A DNA stretch of 31,584 nt from Euprymna scolopes (GCA_024364805.1 CM044513.1:23088613-23120196); one strand, 5' to 3'; positions 1 through 11,231 are shown, numbered from the stretch's first letter. Notes: generated from the sequence alone by a model not told the origin. Program-made: numbers and translations.

Positions 1-885
1 TTTTCACGTTCGCATTCACCACAGCCCACAAGTTTTCCATGTTATTCAAGTCTGAACTCTTACTTGGCCACGTCAGGACGTTTATTTTATTATCCACAAG
101 CTATTTCCTCACAGATTTCGCCGTATGTTTTGGAGCATAGCCCTGTTGGAAGACCAAGTTGGTTTCAAAACTAAGGGCTTCTGCAGAAGTTTTCAGATTC
201 TCAGTAAATATTTTAATATATTGATCGTGTCTCATGATGCCATCCACAGTGACAATTTTCCAGTACCATTGGTCTAAAAGCAACCCCAAAACATACGGTG
301 TCCTCCACTATACTCTATTGTAGGGACTGTATTCTTTAGGGTGAAGGCTTCCCCCTTCTTCCGGCATACACACGGCACATCTCTGCTGCCAAAAATTTCA
401 ATTTTAGTCTCATCTGCCTATAAAGCTGAACCCCAAAATGGTGAATCCTTGTCAATAAACTCCCGTGCAAAAACTAAGCGGGATTTACCATGTTTCTTGT
501 AGAGGAGTCTTCCTTGGTCGGTACCCCTGAATCGCATATGACTTCAGTGCCCTCCTCAATGTCGAAACAGACATTTCAATACGTTGATCGCTAAATTGTT
601 GGACTATTTTCTTACCAGTAGTTTACTGTTCCTTTTCCACTTCTCGAATGGATCGTCATACAGTTCTTGGAGAAAGTTTCTTTTTACGACCTCCACCCGT
701 CAAGTTTTGAATCGTATTGAAAACACCATATTATTGATAATGTTTCTCTCTGTTACACCAGAACTTCAAAACGTTTAGAAATTGATTTGTATCCAATAGC
801 TTCCCTGTGTGCATCCACTATTTTCTGTCGGACATCGAAAATGTGTTCCTTAATTTTAGCAATCTTTGCAGTCTGGTGTTATTGA
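1..885 (-). pseudogene. Tc1-like transposase pseudogene
   Basis: Translation shows, in order, an N-terminal helix-turn-helix stretch (FDVRQKIVDAHREAIGYKSI, near 845-785), a GGGRKKKLSPR linker, LRRALKSYAIQGYRPRKTPL, then the catalytic core with DETKIEIFGS (first Asp codon at 412-414), VDGIMRHDQYIKI, QQGYAPKHTAKSVRK and SDLNNMENLWAVV. The family normally reads QQDNDPKHTA, so the second catalytic Asp is Gly here (codon 140-142). The third residue, Glu, is kept at 35-37. The 140-142 to 35-37 spacing leaves exactly 34 residues, the DD34E signature. Several frame changes and in-frame stops break the reading, including a stop between the second and third catalytic positions. It cannot encode an active enzyme. 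Helix-turn-helix proteins of this type bind the element ends and cut and paste at TA. Confidence 0.88.
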
Positions 886-1225
886 TAAAGTGGGGGATTG
901 ACAATGCGCGTTATTTATAGATCGCTTTGGAACATTGTAGAAGATGATGCAATATGCAAATCATAATAAAGAAGTAGTATTTTGCATAAAATATTGTGAA
1001 TTCTACGATTAAAATCATTGGTGCCAATAAATTTGAATTTGTCTGTTTTTTTTTATCATTATTAATATTTATAATAAACTAAAAGCGTTTAAGAGATCTG
1101 TAAACGGTCAATATCAATGTTCATCCAAACTTTAATAAAAATAATTAGTGAAAATTGTTTTTTTCTTCGAAAAACGCAAACATTGAAAGGGTGTCAATAA
1201 TTGCGGCTTTTTGTTTTTTTTACAT
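1..1225 (-). mobile_element. Tc1-like (DD34E) DNA transposon, 5' portion, decayed
   Basis: The minus strand carries a Tc1-type transposase running off the left edge, followed by about 340 bp that looks like its 5' terminal region. Two spaced copies of a motif resembling the Tc1 inner and outer direct repeats are visible: one near 1019-1042 (GGTGCCAATAAATTTGAA) and one near 1189-1212 (GGGTGTCAATAATTGCGGC). Many Tc1 relatives end in a sequence like the second. The exact outer end, normally ...CACTGTA next to a TA duplication, is not recognisable, so 1225 is approximate. The other terminus lies outside the window. Assignment to Tc1 is firm; the terminal repeat reading is inference. Confidence 0.8.
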
Positions 1226-1339
1226 GGAGTTCACTACTTATCAAGACCCAATGGCCACTCAGGGATAAGGGTTATTGTGTGTACAGTAATCAAGGGATAG
1301 TGTAGCAATAGTATTGGAGAATTTGTAAGTGGGCATTAC

Positions 1340-1690
1340 TTAGGGGAGGCGGTGCATCACGAATTTGTTTGTGTTGGACTTGAAGACATCCAGGTTGAAG
1401 TCGGGAGGGAAACAGGCAAGCGGAACAGAGTTCCACAATCGTGCAGTTCTAAGAAAGAAGCTTTGTTCATGGTATCTACGTTTTGATTTAGGCACAGATA
1501 GGGAGTGGGGAAAATTATTGACGGTGTTTTTTGAAAAAGATTGGCGAGGGGGGACCAGAAAATGGAGCTCAGACGAGCACATGCCATGGAAATAACGATA
1601 GAACAATGACAGGCTCGCTACATCTCTTCTGTGGGAAAGAGTTTGCAGGATAGATACAAGGGCATCCCCCACCAAGTCACTAACTGTATA

Positions 1691-1692
<2 letters not shown>
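1340..1692 (-). mobile_element. Jockey-like LINE, 3' end of reverse transcriptase ORF
   Basis: The minus-strand reading [20 protein letters not shown] followed by [42 protein letters not shown] and [14 protein letters not shown] is the conserved C-terminal tail of jockey/CR1-type LINE ORF2 proteins, downstream of the reverse transcriptase fingers and palm. The stop is at 1340-1342. Everything upstream is lost at a long (AT)n tract starting near 1694, so only about 115 residues remain. This stretch reads open without a stop, unlike the other LINE remains here. The fragment is of the same family as the plus-strand copy at 12795-13930, which shares LSHRR.VASL and FP/LRTARL. No catalytic motif is present, so it is a dead fragment. 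The Tyr-Ile repeat protein that can be read upstream is microsatellite translation and not part of the LINE. Confidence 0.85.
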
Positions 1693-1693
<1 letters not shown>

Positions 1694-1765
<72 letters not shown>

Positions 1766-1902
1766 ATATATGTATATATGTATATTGATATATATGCATA
1801 TATATATATATTTATTGATATACATATATATATATATTGATATATATCTATTGATATATATATATATTGATATATATATATTGATATATATATATATGTT
1901 TA

Positions 1903-1932
<30 letters not shown>
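1694..1932. repeat. (AT)n compound microsatellite with GT and TTGATATA interruptions
   Basis: A run of about 60 bp of pure (AT)n is followed by (GT)6, then blocks of (TA)n separated by TTGATATA. The tract sits exactly at the 5' truncation of the LINE fragment. Confidence 0.97.
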
Positions 1933-1938
<6 letters not shown>

Positions 1939-2231
1939 TTGACATATAATGCAATAATGAAGGGAGGACGACAATTCATAAATAGAAGGTTAAAATAAAA
2001 TAAACGTTTAAAATAAAGTTAATGGGGCGACGAGAACAAAAAAAAACGAAGAACAATGAGGGTGTCATCGGGCCGATTCGCCCTCGCTTTATCAAAGCTG
2101 TATCGAAGGATTTGAGTAAAAAATGTCCGAAATGGGAATCAAATTATGTACAGATAAAAATAACCTTGCGTTACGTTATATGTGAGAAAAACGTTAGAAA
2201 AAGCAATTGAAATACAATGGTGTAGTGATAC
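1933..2231. other. AT-rich spacer, no feature recognised
   Basis: About 300 bp with a locally GC-richer patch near 2025-2110. A 62-codon open frame exists at 2022-2210 (plus) but has no recognisable motif. Confidence 0.5.
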
Positions 2232-2464
2232 ATATATTTATTGATGTCATACAAACATTGACGACTACATATGTGCATACATGTTTCTGTAATCACCCGC
2301 ACTAGGTAGGTTACGTCTTCAGTCCACGTATTATCTTCAAAATCCGATCTTAACACGCCAGTGTTCGAAGATAATTCGTGGCCGGAAGACGTAATCTATA
2401 TAGCACGGGTGATTACAGAAACATGTATGCACATATGTCGCCATCAATGGTTGTATAAATAAAT
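2232..2464. mobile_element. Foldback / palindromic MITE-like element with arms of about 100 bp
   Basis: The left arm (2232-2338) and right arm (2367-2464) are reverse complements over nearly their whole length, separated by only 28 bases. Shared blocks include GGTGATTACAGAAACATGTA and TGCACATATGT in the right arm, matched by their complements in the left. Mismatches are scattered and most dense near the apex (GTGGACTGAAGACGTAA against GTGGCCGGAAGACGTAA) and at the base. No transposase is encoded. I cannot identify the superfamily: the outer ends run into TA-rich sequence, so a TA or TTAA duplication cannot be told from background. Transcribed, it would make a long hairpin RNA. Confidence 0.82.
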
Positions 2465-2473
2465 TTAATATAC

Positions 2474-2510
2474 ATTAATATATATATATATATACATATA
2501 TACATTGATA

Positions 2511-2576
<66 letters not shown>

Positions 2577-2595
2577 TATATACATTGATATATAT
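2474..2595. repeat. (AT)n compound microsatellite
   Basis: Long (TA)n interrupted by ACATTGATATA and TTGGTATA units, the same interruption style as the tract at 1694-1932. Confidence 0.97.
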
Positions 2596-3990
2596 CAGGC
2601 TTTTTTAAGATTATATTATATTGTTAAAATTTTATTACAATTGGTAAATCAACATATATTTAAAACCAATAAAATATTCCTAAAATATCCTGTATTACTA
2701 AATATAATGACCTTGCAAGTCAGTGCTTAAGATTGTTTCTGTAGTCTCGCAAGACCTTTCTCTCTTTATTTATATATATATATATAGACAGATATATCAG
2801 CATGTTTATGAAAAAATACATTTAACCAACTCATCTTTATTTGATATTAGCGATTATAAAATTTTTGATCGGCTTACGTGAGCTTTTAAATTTCTCGCTT
2901 TACTATATCCTTAATATTTCTCTGATGCTGCTTCTTGGATCTAGGTTGAAGAACACAGACAGCGTTGGAATCATCTTAGTAGAGTAAAAGACATGTGTAT
3001 TTCAAAGGAAATGATTGGACTTCTTAACTCACAAAAATACTGAATCAATAATTTTGCAATGCAAATTGAAATAGTCATTTTTAAATCATTGATTGATCAA
3101 TATATGTCATTCCCAATTCATAATTTTCAATTTTTCATGCGTAAGAGACAAACCAAGTTTAATCATTTTAATCAGTTTATATAATGTCTAATATTATAAA
3201 TTTGAAATAGTTCCATAATGACTTAAAACATTTTTTTCGCAAAATAAATTAATTATATAATAATAATAATATCTGGATACTTGTAATTATAATTTGTGTT
3301 TACACGACATGAACTATTTTTATAATGGTGCTTATGTTTATATCCGAAACTTATACAAATTGAATGCAGAATTTATAAATTAAGTATGACTTATACAAAT
3401 GGTTTGATTGTAGAATAATACTAATGCCGGTGATGATTGACAAATTATATTCCCAGCATTTGTCACAATTATAATAATCATAGTAGTTTTATAATATTTA
3501 TCTAACCCTGCCTCGTTTATGTTTTTCTTAAAACATACGATAAATGGTGATATGAGGAATCTACATAATTTTTGTAATTCGTTGCGATCTGCGCCGATAA
3601 TCTACTGGTCATTAATCAAAACTCGAACGTAGGCTAACGCACATTTTAATAGCAGAGCTTATCGAATATAATGTGAATACTGAGGAGTTTTCTCGTGGTA
3701 GTTTTCATACGACCATAACTACCAGTTGTCCTATATTTGAACGGCTAAAACTAACATCTCCTGTGTTAAATTTATTATTTTGTCTATGTATCGTTATTGT
3801 GGAATGATAATTATAAGTGTTAGTTTCAATAAGTAATCCTCTCCGATTGCGTCGTTTATCAATAACTATAAGGATGTAGTCCGCAACAGACGTATTTCAT
3901 GTCGAACGTCGTTTTCACACTTCGTTAGACGAATGGTATGAAACCCCAATTTTTAGATAAGAAAATGAATGCAAAAGATCGTTTCAATTA
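2596..3990. other. AT-rich non-coding stretch
   Basis: About 1.4 kb without any recognisable gene, element end or strong repeat. It holds a short (TA)n at 2767-2785 and an A/T-rich run with ATAATAATAAT near 3255. No open frame of note. Confidence 0.6.
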
Positions 3991-4434
3991 TACTAGCCTG
4001 GGTGCCTGGCGTTGCACGCCTGTTTAGAGATGTGTATTGAGCAAAAAAAGTGGGAGTAGGCAGGCAGGCAGGTAGGCTCGCACCCGTACCGCGAAGAGGG
4101 AAAAGAACGCGAAAAGAAGTGACGTCTTTGCTTTTACGTCCATCGCCAAACAAGAAGTGACGAAGTTTTAAATTAAGGTATGCTAATAAAAAAGAGGAGA
4201 TCACTTTCGAAAACATCGGCGAAAAAAATGACCACTCCCCGTATAAAAGTGCGTAGTTGAGGGCGAAGAAATTAATGTTTTCAGCCAATTTTTTATATTT
4301 GTCGTCCGAAAGGTCGAATTTCTAGAAAATACCAATCTCGTGAAAATCCTCGCCCTTGTCGAAATTTTAAGCAGGCATACAAACATACATACGTACACAC
4401 ATTTAAACAGACAAGTGAGATTTATCTAATAGAC
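3991..4434 (-). repeat. Dispersed repeat R1, longer minus-strand copy
   Basis: Read on the minus strand it starts ACTAGTCTATTA, then a TGTGTGTACGTATGTATG block, ATTGGTATTTTCTAGAAA, TTTTTTCGCCGATGTTTTCG, a GGGTGCGAGCCTACCTGCC block, and ends in GCACCCAGGCTAGTATA. The same ordered blocks recur on the plus strand at 23981-24535 and 24536-25034 (TTTTTTCGCCGACACTTTGC, ATGGGTTCGAGCCTGCCTAC). An open frame of 111 codons here (3953-4288) is not kept in the other copies, so I treat the unit as non-coding repeat. The GCC-GGG-rich end next to ACTAGT is a style I associate with abundant invertebrate repeats, but I cannot name the family. Confidence 0.75.
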
Positions 4435-4653
4435 TAGTATGGGGGCCCGGCATTTCCTAGGTGTTTGGAGTTGTATACAAAGCCAAAAACTTGTGGTAAT
4501 AGACCAATTTTTCAATATTGGTCCATCGAGCCGTCAAGCTTCAAACAGATACCGATTTCACGAAAATCCGTTGCCGCTATAAAAAGGTTTTAGCATACAT
4601 ACAAAGATACATACACGCATTTAAACAGACAGGTGAAATTTATATAATAGATG
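4433..4653 (-). repeat. Dispersed repeat R1, short minus-strand copy with internal deletion
   Basis: Minus-strand reading begins CATCTATTATATAAATTTCA, passes CTGTTTAAATGCGTGTATGT and GATTTTCGTGAAATCGGTAT, and ends GCCGGGCCCCCATACTAGT directly against the next copy. It shares the start and end of R1 but lacks the middle poly-T and pyrimidine-rich parts, giving about 220 bp. The head-to-tail junction at ACTAGT is shared with the plus-strand copies. Confidence 0.7.
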
Positions 4654-5592
4654 ACGTAAACAGCTGCGATTTCGCTCGTAAATATTTGATAAATTAAATT
4701 GTATATGACACCTAATTTGAGATACACTCTTTAGTTGAATAATGGGCGGCATTTATTGTTTTTGAAGAAAAATACGAAGTAACCTTGCGCCCACTTTCAT
4801 TACGAAGTTTTTAAATTGAATTTATTCACCATCTTATATCGTCCTTGTTTGAGGAAAGTAAGTACAATTAGATTAATAACTTAGTGATTCGTCGAACTTT
4901 GTGCAAAATAACATTGCAGGAAATGTATTGTTTTTATACGATCATGTAATGCAAATATAATGAAACTATTTAAATATAAAAATATATATAATTTGTGAAA
5001 GAGTTAATGCAAATGATACAAAGGTATGAGTTAAGGGACTTGATAAAATAAATAAAGTTCACACACAAAAAAATATTTATAGTCGCTGTCAATTCCATCA
5101 TAGATGAAGTAATCAACCATTTATTATATTTTTATATGAAAGTTTTGCATAATGTTCTCGCATTTCTCTTACGGAATTTATATGTAAGTCAGTTAACTCT
5201 TTCCGATTCAGTTTCAAATATAATTCATTGCGTGTTCCTTTGGTGTCAGCTTGATATATCATTAAATTTTAACTGATTATTTTATAGCAAAATCCTGAGA
5301 ATAAGTAAAGTGTTAACTGTTAAAAGTGACATCTGCGAAAAAAAAGGCAGTTGTGGTATTTACCTAAGTTCTAAAGAAAATATATGCTAACTCTATGCTG
5401 ACAGATATTAGAATCAGGTGTCTAATAAAATTGCCAGCATTCAAAGTAAATTAAATGTATCATTGAATGTGTTTTATTACATTAAATTACGTGTTTAATA
5501 ATTTGATAAACTACAATATAAACTATTACTTTCGTGCAAAAACAATATCTTTTTTTGACATGTTTTTATATGTGATTTCTGAATTAATTCAT

Positions 5593-5593
<1 letters not shown>
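4654..5593. other. AT-rich non-coding stretch
   Basis: About 940 bp with no recognisable gene or element end. Confidence 0.6.

Positions 5594-5665
<72 letters not shown>
5594..5665. repeat. (AT)n microsatellite
   Basis: About 72 bp of uninterrupted AT, immediately left of the mariner element, where its left terminal repeat would be expected. Confidence 0.98.
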
Positions 5666-5668
<3 letters not shown>

Positions 5669-5679
5669 AAGTTATATAT

Positions 5680-6805
5680 AATTTTGAAGCGCCTCTTCGC
5701 TCTATCGAATCGTGTTATTCGTTACGATTCACAATCTCTTTATTCATTTTTGCAGGCTTTTTGACAGCATAGGCAAATTTCAAATCCGCAGGATTTTCTC
5801 GTTCTAATACAAACTAGGCCGAAAAGCTGCGAACAGAGCTCGTGATATCAATGATGCGTTTGGCCCCTGATCCATTAAGGAACGTGTAGTTCAAAAATAT
5901 CACAGTGATGACGAAAGACATTTGAAAGCCTTAATTGAAGGCGATCCTCGCAAAACCACACGAGAAAGTGATGTTTAACTGGAGGCTGTTCGCCATTTTA
6001 AGCAAATAGGGAAATCAAAAGAGTTGGATAAATGGGTGCCACATGATTGAACGATAAGAAAAAAAAAACTCACCGATTTGAGGTGTCTTAAACGCTCCTT
6101 CTGCGCAACAAAACAAATCATTTCTCGAGCGGATCGTGACGTGTGATTAGAAGTTAGTTCTCTACGACCGCGACATGTTTAAAAGTGGGTCTTCTACGAC
6201 AATCGACGACGTCGGACACATATTTTGGATGCCTGAAAAGCTCCATAACACTTCTCCGGGCCGAAATTGCACAAAAAAGGATATGATGACTGTTTGGTGG
6301 TCTGAGGCCGTCTCATTCATCACAGCTTCTTGAATCCCTGCGAAGCGGATAACTACTGTTGATCAATTGAGGAAATGCTTCAGATTCATCAACGCATTTG
6401 CTCATGATTGGCCAATGTAAATAAATCAGTTGACCTCCATGACCACGCTCGCCCGCATGTTGCTCAGCTAACGCTGCAGAAGCTGAACGATATTGACTAC
6501 GAGACTCTACGTTATCTGTCATATTCAACAGACCCCTTGCCCACCGATTATCACTTTTTCAAGCATCTCGAAAACTTCCTGCGTGAAAAATACTTCAAGA
6601 CCGAAATGATGCCGAATCGGGTTTCAATGATTATATCGCTTAAAGACCTCCGGATCATTATGCTAATGGGATACATAAACTCGTTTCTCGTTCGAAAAAA
6701 TGTGCCGATTATAATGGTTCATATTTTGATAAATAAATTTTATTAAGAAAGGTGTTATGAGTTTTGAAGATGAACGCGCATAAAACATTTTTTGCATCAA
6801 CCTAA
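5680..6805 (+). mobile_element. mariner (DD34D) DNA transposon, left end missing
   Basis: A mariner transposase remnant is followed by a clear right terminal inverted repeat at about 6776-6805. Its complement reads TTAGGTTGATGCAAAAAATG, matching the classic mariner end TTAGGTTGGTGCAAAAGTAA. A TA dinucleotide follows at 6806-6807 as expected for mariner. No matching left repeat is visible; the (AT)n tract at 5594-5665 occupies that side, so the 5680 limit is approximate. The terminal repeat supports the irritans/Hsmar-type group. The element is plainly dead. Confidence 0.88.
5760..6735 (+). pseudogene. mariner transposase pseudogene
   Basis: Recognisable blocks in order: KAANRARDINDAFGP and SIKERVVQKYHSDDERHLKA (DNA-binding region), EGDPRKTTRE, VRHFKQIGKSKELDKWVPHD, ERIVTCD (first catalytic Asp, codon 6145-6147, followed at once by a TAG where the family has Glu), WVFYDNRRRRT, MMTVWWSEA, LHDHARPHVAQLTLQKLND (second Asp, 6441-6443) and STDPLPTDYHFFKHLENFL (third Asp, 6546-6548). 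Exactly 34 residues separate the second and third Asp, so all three catalytic residues of the DD34D triad survive although several frame changes and stops divide them. Between the TAG and WVFYDN about 30 extra bases look like a local duplication of the AAGTGGGTCTTCTACGAC stretch. The last open piece runs 6408-6746. Confidence 0.9.
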
Positions 6806-6858
6806 TATTTTATGGCATATTCTTCTGTAGTTTATCGTGTTTATATGGATATTATAAA

Positions 6859-6899
6859 CACCCACACACATACACGCACACATACACACACCCACACAT

Positions 6900-6957
<58 letters not shown>

Positions 6958-6980
6958 GTGTGTCTGTGTAAGTGTGCACA
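6859..6980. repeat. (CA)n-(TA)n-(TG)n compound microsatellite, palindromic
   Basis: An ACACAC-rich block, a pure TA block of about 46 bp, then TTGTGTGTGTCTGTG, so the tract is close to its own reverse complement. Apparent open frames on both strands here are low-complexity translations. Confidence 0.97.
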
Positions 6981-7227
6981 TAACCAAAGGTTAATATCGG
7001 TCATATAAATATGCAGAAATAAGTAATAATATATACCGAAAATCAATGCATTTTACTATATATTTGATGTTTTCATATACAAAATAATTTATTTAATTAT
7101 AAATACAATATTGTCTTACTCCTTGCAAAATGTGATTAGTGATCAGAAATCCGAAACATAATATCAACACTAGCGTGTCGCAAGAATCTATTAAAGGTCC
7201 AACTCTCTTCAGGATATCCACCAAGAT

Positions 7228-7264
7228 CTCTTTCGCTCTCTTTCTCTCTCTCTCTCTCTCTCTC
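7228..7264. repeat. (CT)n microsatellite
   Basis: TCTCTTTCGCTCTCTTTC followed by an uninterrupted CT run. Confidence 0.95.
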
Positions 7265-9555
7265 ATTTTACTTTATTAATAATGGTCAATTGTATAAAAG
7301 ATGGGTTGTGAATTTAGTGAATACAAAACGAAGTTAGTTTTTTTTTATTTCTGAAACTGACCTTCTCTCCTGATCGAAAATAGAAGGCGTACATCAAATC
7401 GTTTGCCTAAGTCGCTGTACAAATGGTTGGATCATTCTAACGTTTCACACCCGACAAAATCATCTTCGTGTATAAGACACAAGTAACTATTTGACCTTTG
7501 TTGGGGAGTTTGTCAGAGCAACTTTTATCATCTTCAAAACCATGTAGCTGATGATGTTTTTCGTAGCTGCAAATTATCATGCATAGACATGCGTTGCAAC
7601 AAATACTCATCTAGCTATCTTCACTGTGAAACACTTCTCCGTCTCTCTTTCTGTGCTAAAAATTATTTTTAATAAGAAAATTAATAGAATTTTACCCATT
7701 TTCACCATATCTAATTTAAGCCTGTTGTCTCACAGAAAAAAACATACAAATATTATCTTTTATCCTTGACTGCCATTCAGCGTCTAATAAGGTATATCTC
7801 CCATGTATACAAAATCAGATCGGAACTGTTACAAAATGTTACTCGCAATGTTTTATTATACTGTCTTGTAAATATTGTTAGTTGTATTCCAATCTTAAGC
7901 AAACATATTTAAATCAGAGTACACTAGTCAGCAAAAAATTATTGTTAACATTTTTCTAGCTCATTAATAAAAACGTGAGTCGCTGAATAAAAAAAATCTA
8001 TTGGCCCTGCTTGTTAAAGTTAAGTTTGTGTGCTGTTTCCACATGACATTTTGTGCAAACAGGGTGCGTTGAAGGAATTTTTAAGTTGTGAGGAAGTTTC
8101 TTGGTGAGCATTTATATCTGAAGCTGCGCAGAACTTGTCAGCGATATGAGGCCGTGTAACAGCAACTCAGAGTTCAACATGAGCGTCAGGATGCACTGCC
8201 TATTTTCAAAATATAGACTGGTTTCCTGAGAAACTGGTTTCGATGATTGGCGGCAGAGAATGATATTCTATTAGGATGTGAAATAGATTTTGAACAGGTC
8301 TCAGAATAGCTGGGATGCAGTAATGACGTTTGAATGCTATAAGAATTTGAAGAGAAACAACGCTGCCATTGAGAATATATGAGTTCGAATGAAACGAGTG
8401 TCCATGCCTTTAAGTTTAAACAATGGCGAGGCAACAGGCAATTTACGTGTACGTGTTTTATCTATGCCTACCATTAAATTCGATATTATAGAGGTTTCTA
8501 TTAGGTAATGTTAAAACATATTTAGGATGATGAAAGCTGGTAATTCCGAACACAGTTGATAATGCCTCAAAAATGTAATCGAGTTATATCTGAAAATTTG
8601 TATTTTATCGCATACAATTAGCACTAATTAGCACAAAGACCGGACGTCATTTCTCGATTTTTGAAGCAACGTTTAAATTTCTAAAACGTGTTGCCCTTTG
8701 AATGTTGGTCGATGAGAACAGAATAACAACCCTGCTATCACGGATTGTTTCTTAATTTGTTTCTGTCTAATTTTGTGTGTATCTTTGTGTGTATTTATTT
8801 CATAAGATTTTAATGATCTCTATTCAGACTAGAACACTCAAGCTTAACAGATTACTCGTATTTTGTAAAAGTATCAGGTCTCTTATTTCAGACAAAGATG
8901 ATCATGACGCTCTAGTCTCATGTGCTTTCAATCTTTCTAGTGAGTTTTATAACGTGTTTCCAATGACCCTGTTGAGACTGTCAGTAAACTTTGTTCGTAA
9001 ACATCTTTTGGAATTTTCCGGAATTTTTCTAAGGTTAAGCTTTTTTCCCAAGCCGTCCGTCCGCTTTAATTAGCAATGGATTTTTACGATATTAAGTGGT
9101 GATGTGCTGAATTGTTCGTATAGTGTTTTGTTTGCCCATAATGTTCTCCTAAAAACAGTATCTCTGCTGGTCTTGAACGAATTAAATCGCCTTCATTGTT
9201 TTCCCACCTTTGCAACCGTTAAGAAGAATAGACCATATGTACGTCTTTAAGATTCTGATTTTTGGGTTCTGTTTTGTGTTTCTGTTTTGTAAGATACACT
9301 CTATTCTTTGAACGGAGAATATTTTCACAGCGATTATTTTCTTGATTTCTGCGTCATTCTTAATCTTAGATGTAATAGTACAACTTGGGTACTTGATTGT
9401 GCTATGATGTCAGTGGTCTTTAGGACATAGAATGGGTGTATATATTATGTAAGTGTTTCTAATACGTGTAATGTCAATTAACGTTTAAAATTATTACATA
9501 ATGGAAAGCCATCTACGCAATATAATGCAATGCAAGCAACAGTAAAACGTAGTTA
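7265..9555. other. Unassigned AT-rich sequence
   Basis: About 2.3 kb in which I recognise nothing. Two modest open frames exist, 8186-8434 (minus, 82 codons) and 8777-9073 (plus, 98 codons). Neither shows a family motif, signal peptide or membrane pattern that I can support, and neither has a neighbouring splice-site context that stands out. Confidence 0.5.
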
Positions 9556-11231
9556 CTAGTTTTGTCTTCTCTGCGCCAGCCTCTCGAACCAAAGGTGCTC
9601 AAGTCCTTCGCCACCCTTACTCAAGACACGCCTCCATGCTGTTCTATCTTCGGCTCGCTCCTCCCACACCTCCACATCGATGCCAAGAGCGATCAGATCC
9701 CGTTTGGCAACATCTTTAAAGCGCAGCACCGAGCGACCGCGGCTTCTTGATCCATTTGCCAGTTCACTGCAGAGGATATCTTTAGGGAGACGGCTATTGG
9801 GCATTCTGCGCAGGTGTCTGGAACAAAGAGCGACTGCCGGCACGTCTTAGCACCTCTTCATTGTTGATTATATCTCACCAATTGATGCCCATGATATGTC
9901 GCAAACATCGCAGATGGTAGATGTTCAGTCTTTTCTTGTGACGAGCATACGTGGTCCAAGTTTCCGCTCCATACTCAGAACACATCATTCGTAGATGCGG
10001 CATTTTGTGCGAGAAGTGAAGTCTACTCGCGGAATGCGAAACCAATGCAGCATCGTTTGCAAACAGCAGCTCAAGTATTAGGACTTTTCGAATCTTGGTT
10101 TGGGCGCGTAGGCGAGCCAAGTTAAAATGTTCTCCATCAGAGCGAGTATGAAGGAACACACTGTCTTCGTCCTCGTGATTTCCAAAAACGTGGCGCAGAA
10201 GAACTGATAAGAAGATGCAAAACAGTGTGGGAGCCAAAAAGCAGTCTTACTTTACTCCACTACACACGGGGAAGTTGTCAGACATGTCACCCTCGAAGAA
10301 GACTGCGGCTGTTATATTGTCATGGAGCGATTTTATTAAACTATGAAGAGTTGGAGGACAACTCAACTTTTGTAGGATGCCAAACAGACCATATCTACTA
10401 AGCATGTCAACAGCTTTCGTGAGGTCCACGAATGCGATATGGGAGGTCTACGTTGTTTTCTGCATTTTTCCTTTATTTGGCGCACTGAAAATATGTCCCT
10501 GTTTGAGCGCCCGCTGCAGAAGCTGCATTGCGATTCTGGATAAACGCGGTTTGGAAGCTGGTGGAGCTTTAGAAGGAACATTCTGGCAAAGACTTTGACG
10601 GTGACACTGATTAAAGATATACCACGGTAGTTATTGCAATCTCTTTGTCCTCTTTCTTTAATAAAGTGAAAATTTTAGCATCTTTCATAGCTGTTGGAAA
10701 TTCTTCGTCTGGTTCAGAGGAGGTCGTACAACTGAGGAAGCCGGTACCTGGGACCTTCACTACATTCATTGTGTTGAAGAGCTACTTCGAATTCTGACAT
10801 AGTTGAAATATTGTCCAGTTAGGCTAGGGTGTCGAAGTTCGGAGTGGAATTTAAAGCGGTGACTGTGAGGTTGCGCGGTTCGCCATATAGTACAGAGTAG
10901 TACTCCCCCAACGTTCAAGCTGCTTCGTAAGATCAGTGATGAGCTCCCCTGTAGTAGATTTTAATGGGCAAACTTTCTTTGCGCTCGGTCCAGTTGCCTT
11001 GCGGAGTCCACGGTACATCACACGTTGTTTACCGCAGTCAGCAGCCGTCTGGATTTCGTCGCATAGATTGTTCCAGTAGTTGTTTGCATAGTGCCTAGCA
11101 GCTTTCTGGAATTGACTGCGAGCATCTTTCAGCTTGGACAGGGTGCTGCGTGTCGGCCTGCTCACATAGTCTTTGTGAGCATCGTTTTTGAATAGCAGTG
11201 AAGGTTCTAAGATGTCTGCATCCTCAGCCAT
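9556..11231 (-). pseudogene. Reverse transcriptase region of the RTE-like LINE
   Basis: In order: a linker with LKDARSQFQKAARHYANNYW, IQTAADCGKQRVMYRGLRKA, TGELITDLTKQLERW; CNNYRGISLISVTVKVFARM near 10640; LPNRVYPESQCSF.SGRSN; motif A DLTKAVDMLSRYGLFGILQK (10429 onward); FEGDMSDNFPVCSGVK; VLAPTLFCIFLSVLLRHVF; LHTRSDGEHFNLARLRA; and motif C, here FANDAALVSH (10052-10063) instead of the usual FADDAALVSH, so the first catalytic Asp of the pair is Asn. After SHSASRLHF the reading jumps to YGAETWTTYARHKKRLN, about 100 residues being missing. The C-terminal end, HLRRMPNSRLPKDILCSELA to the stop at 9556, is open. It is inactive. Confidence 0.87.

Noticed and set aside
1690-1954. Long Tyr/Ile-repeat reading frames on both strands
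   Set aside because: They are translations of (AT)n microsatellite; the long minus frame only becomes real protein where it enters the LINE fragment at 1692.
3953-4398. Open frames of 111 and 65 codons on the minus strand
   Set aside because: They lie in the R1 repeat and are not conserved in its plus-strand copies.
8777-9073. 98-codon open frame on the plus strand
   Set aside because: No motif, no conserved domain style, no splice or codon-use support; plausible by chance.
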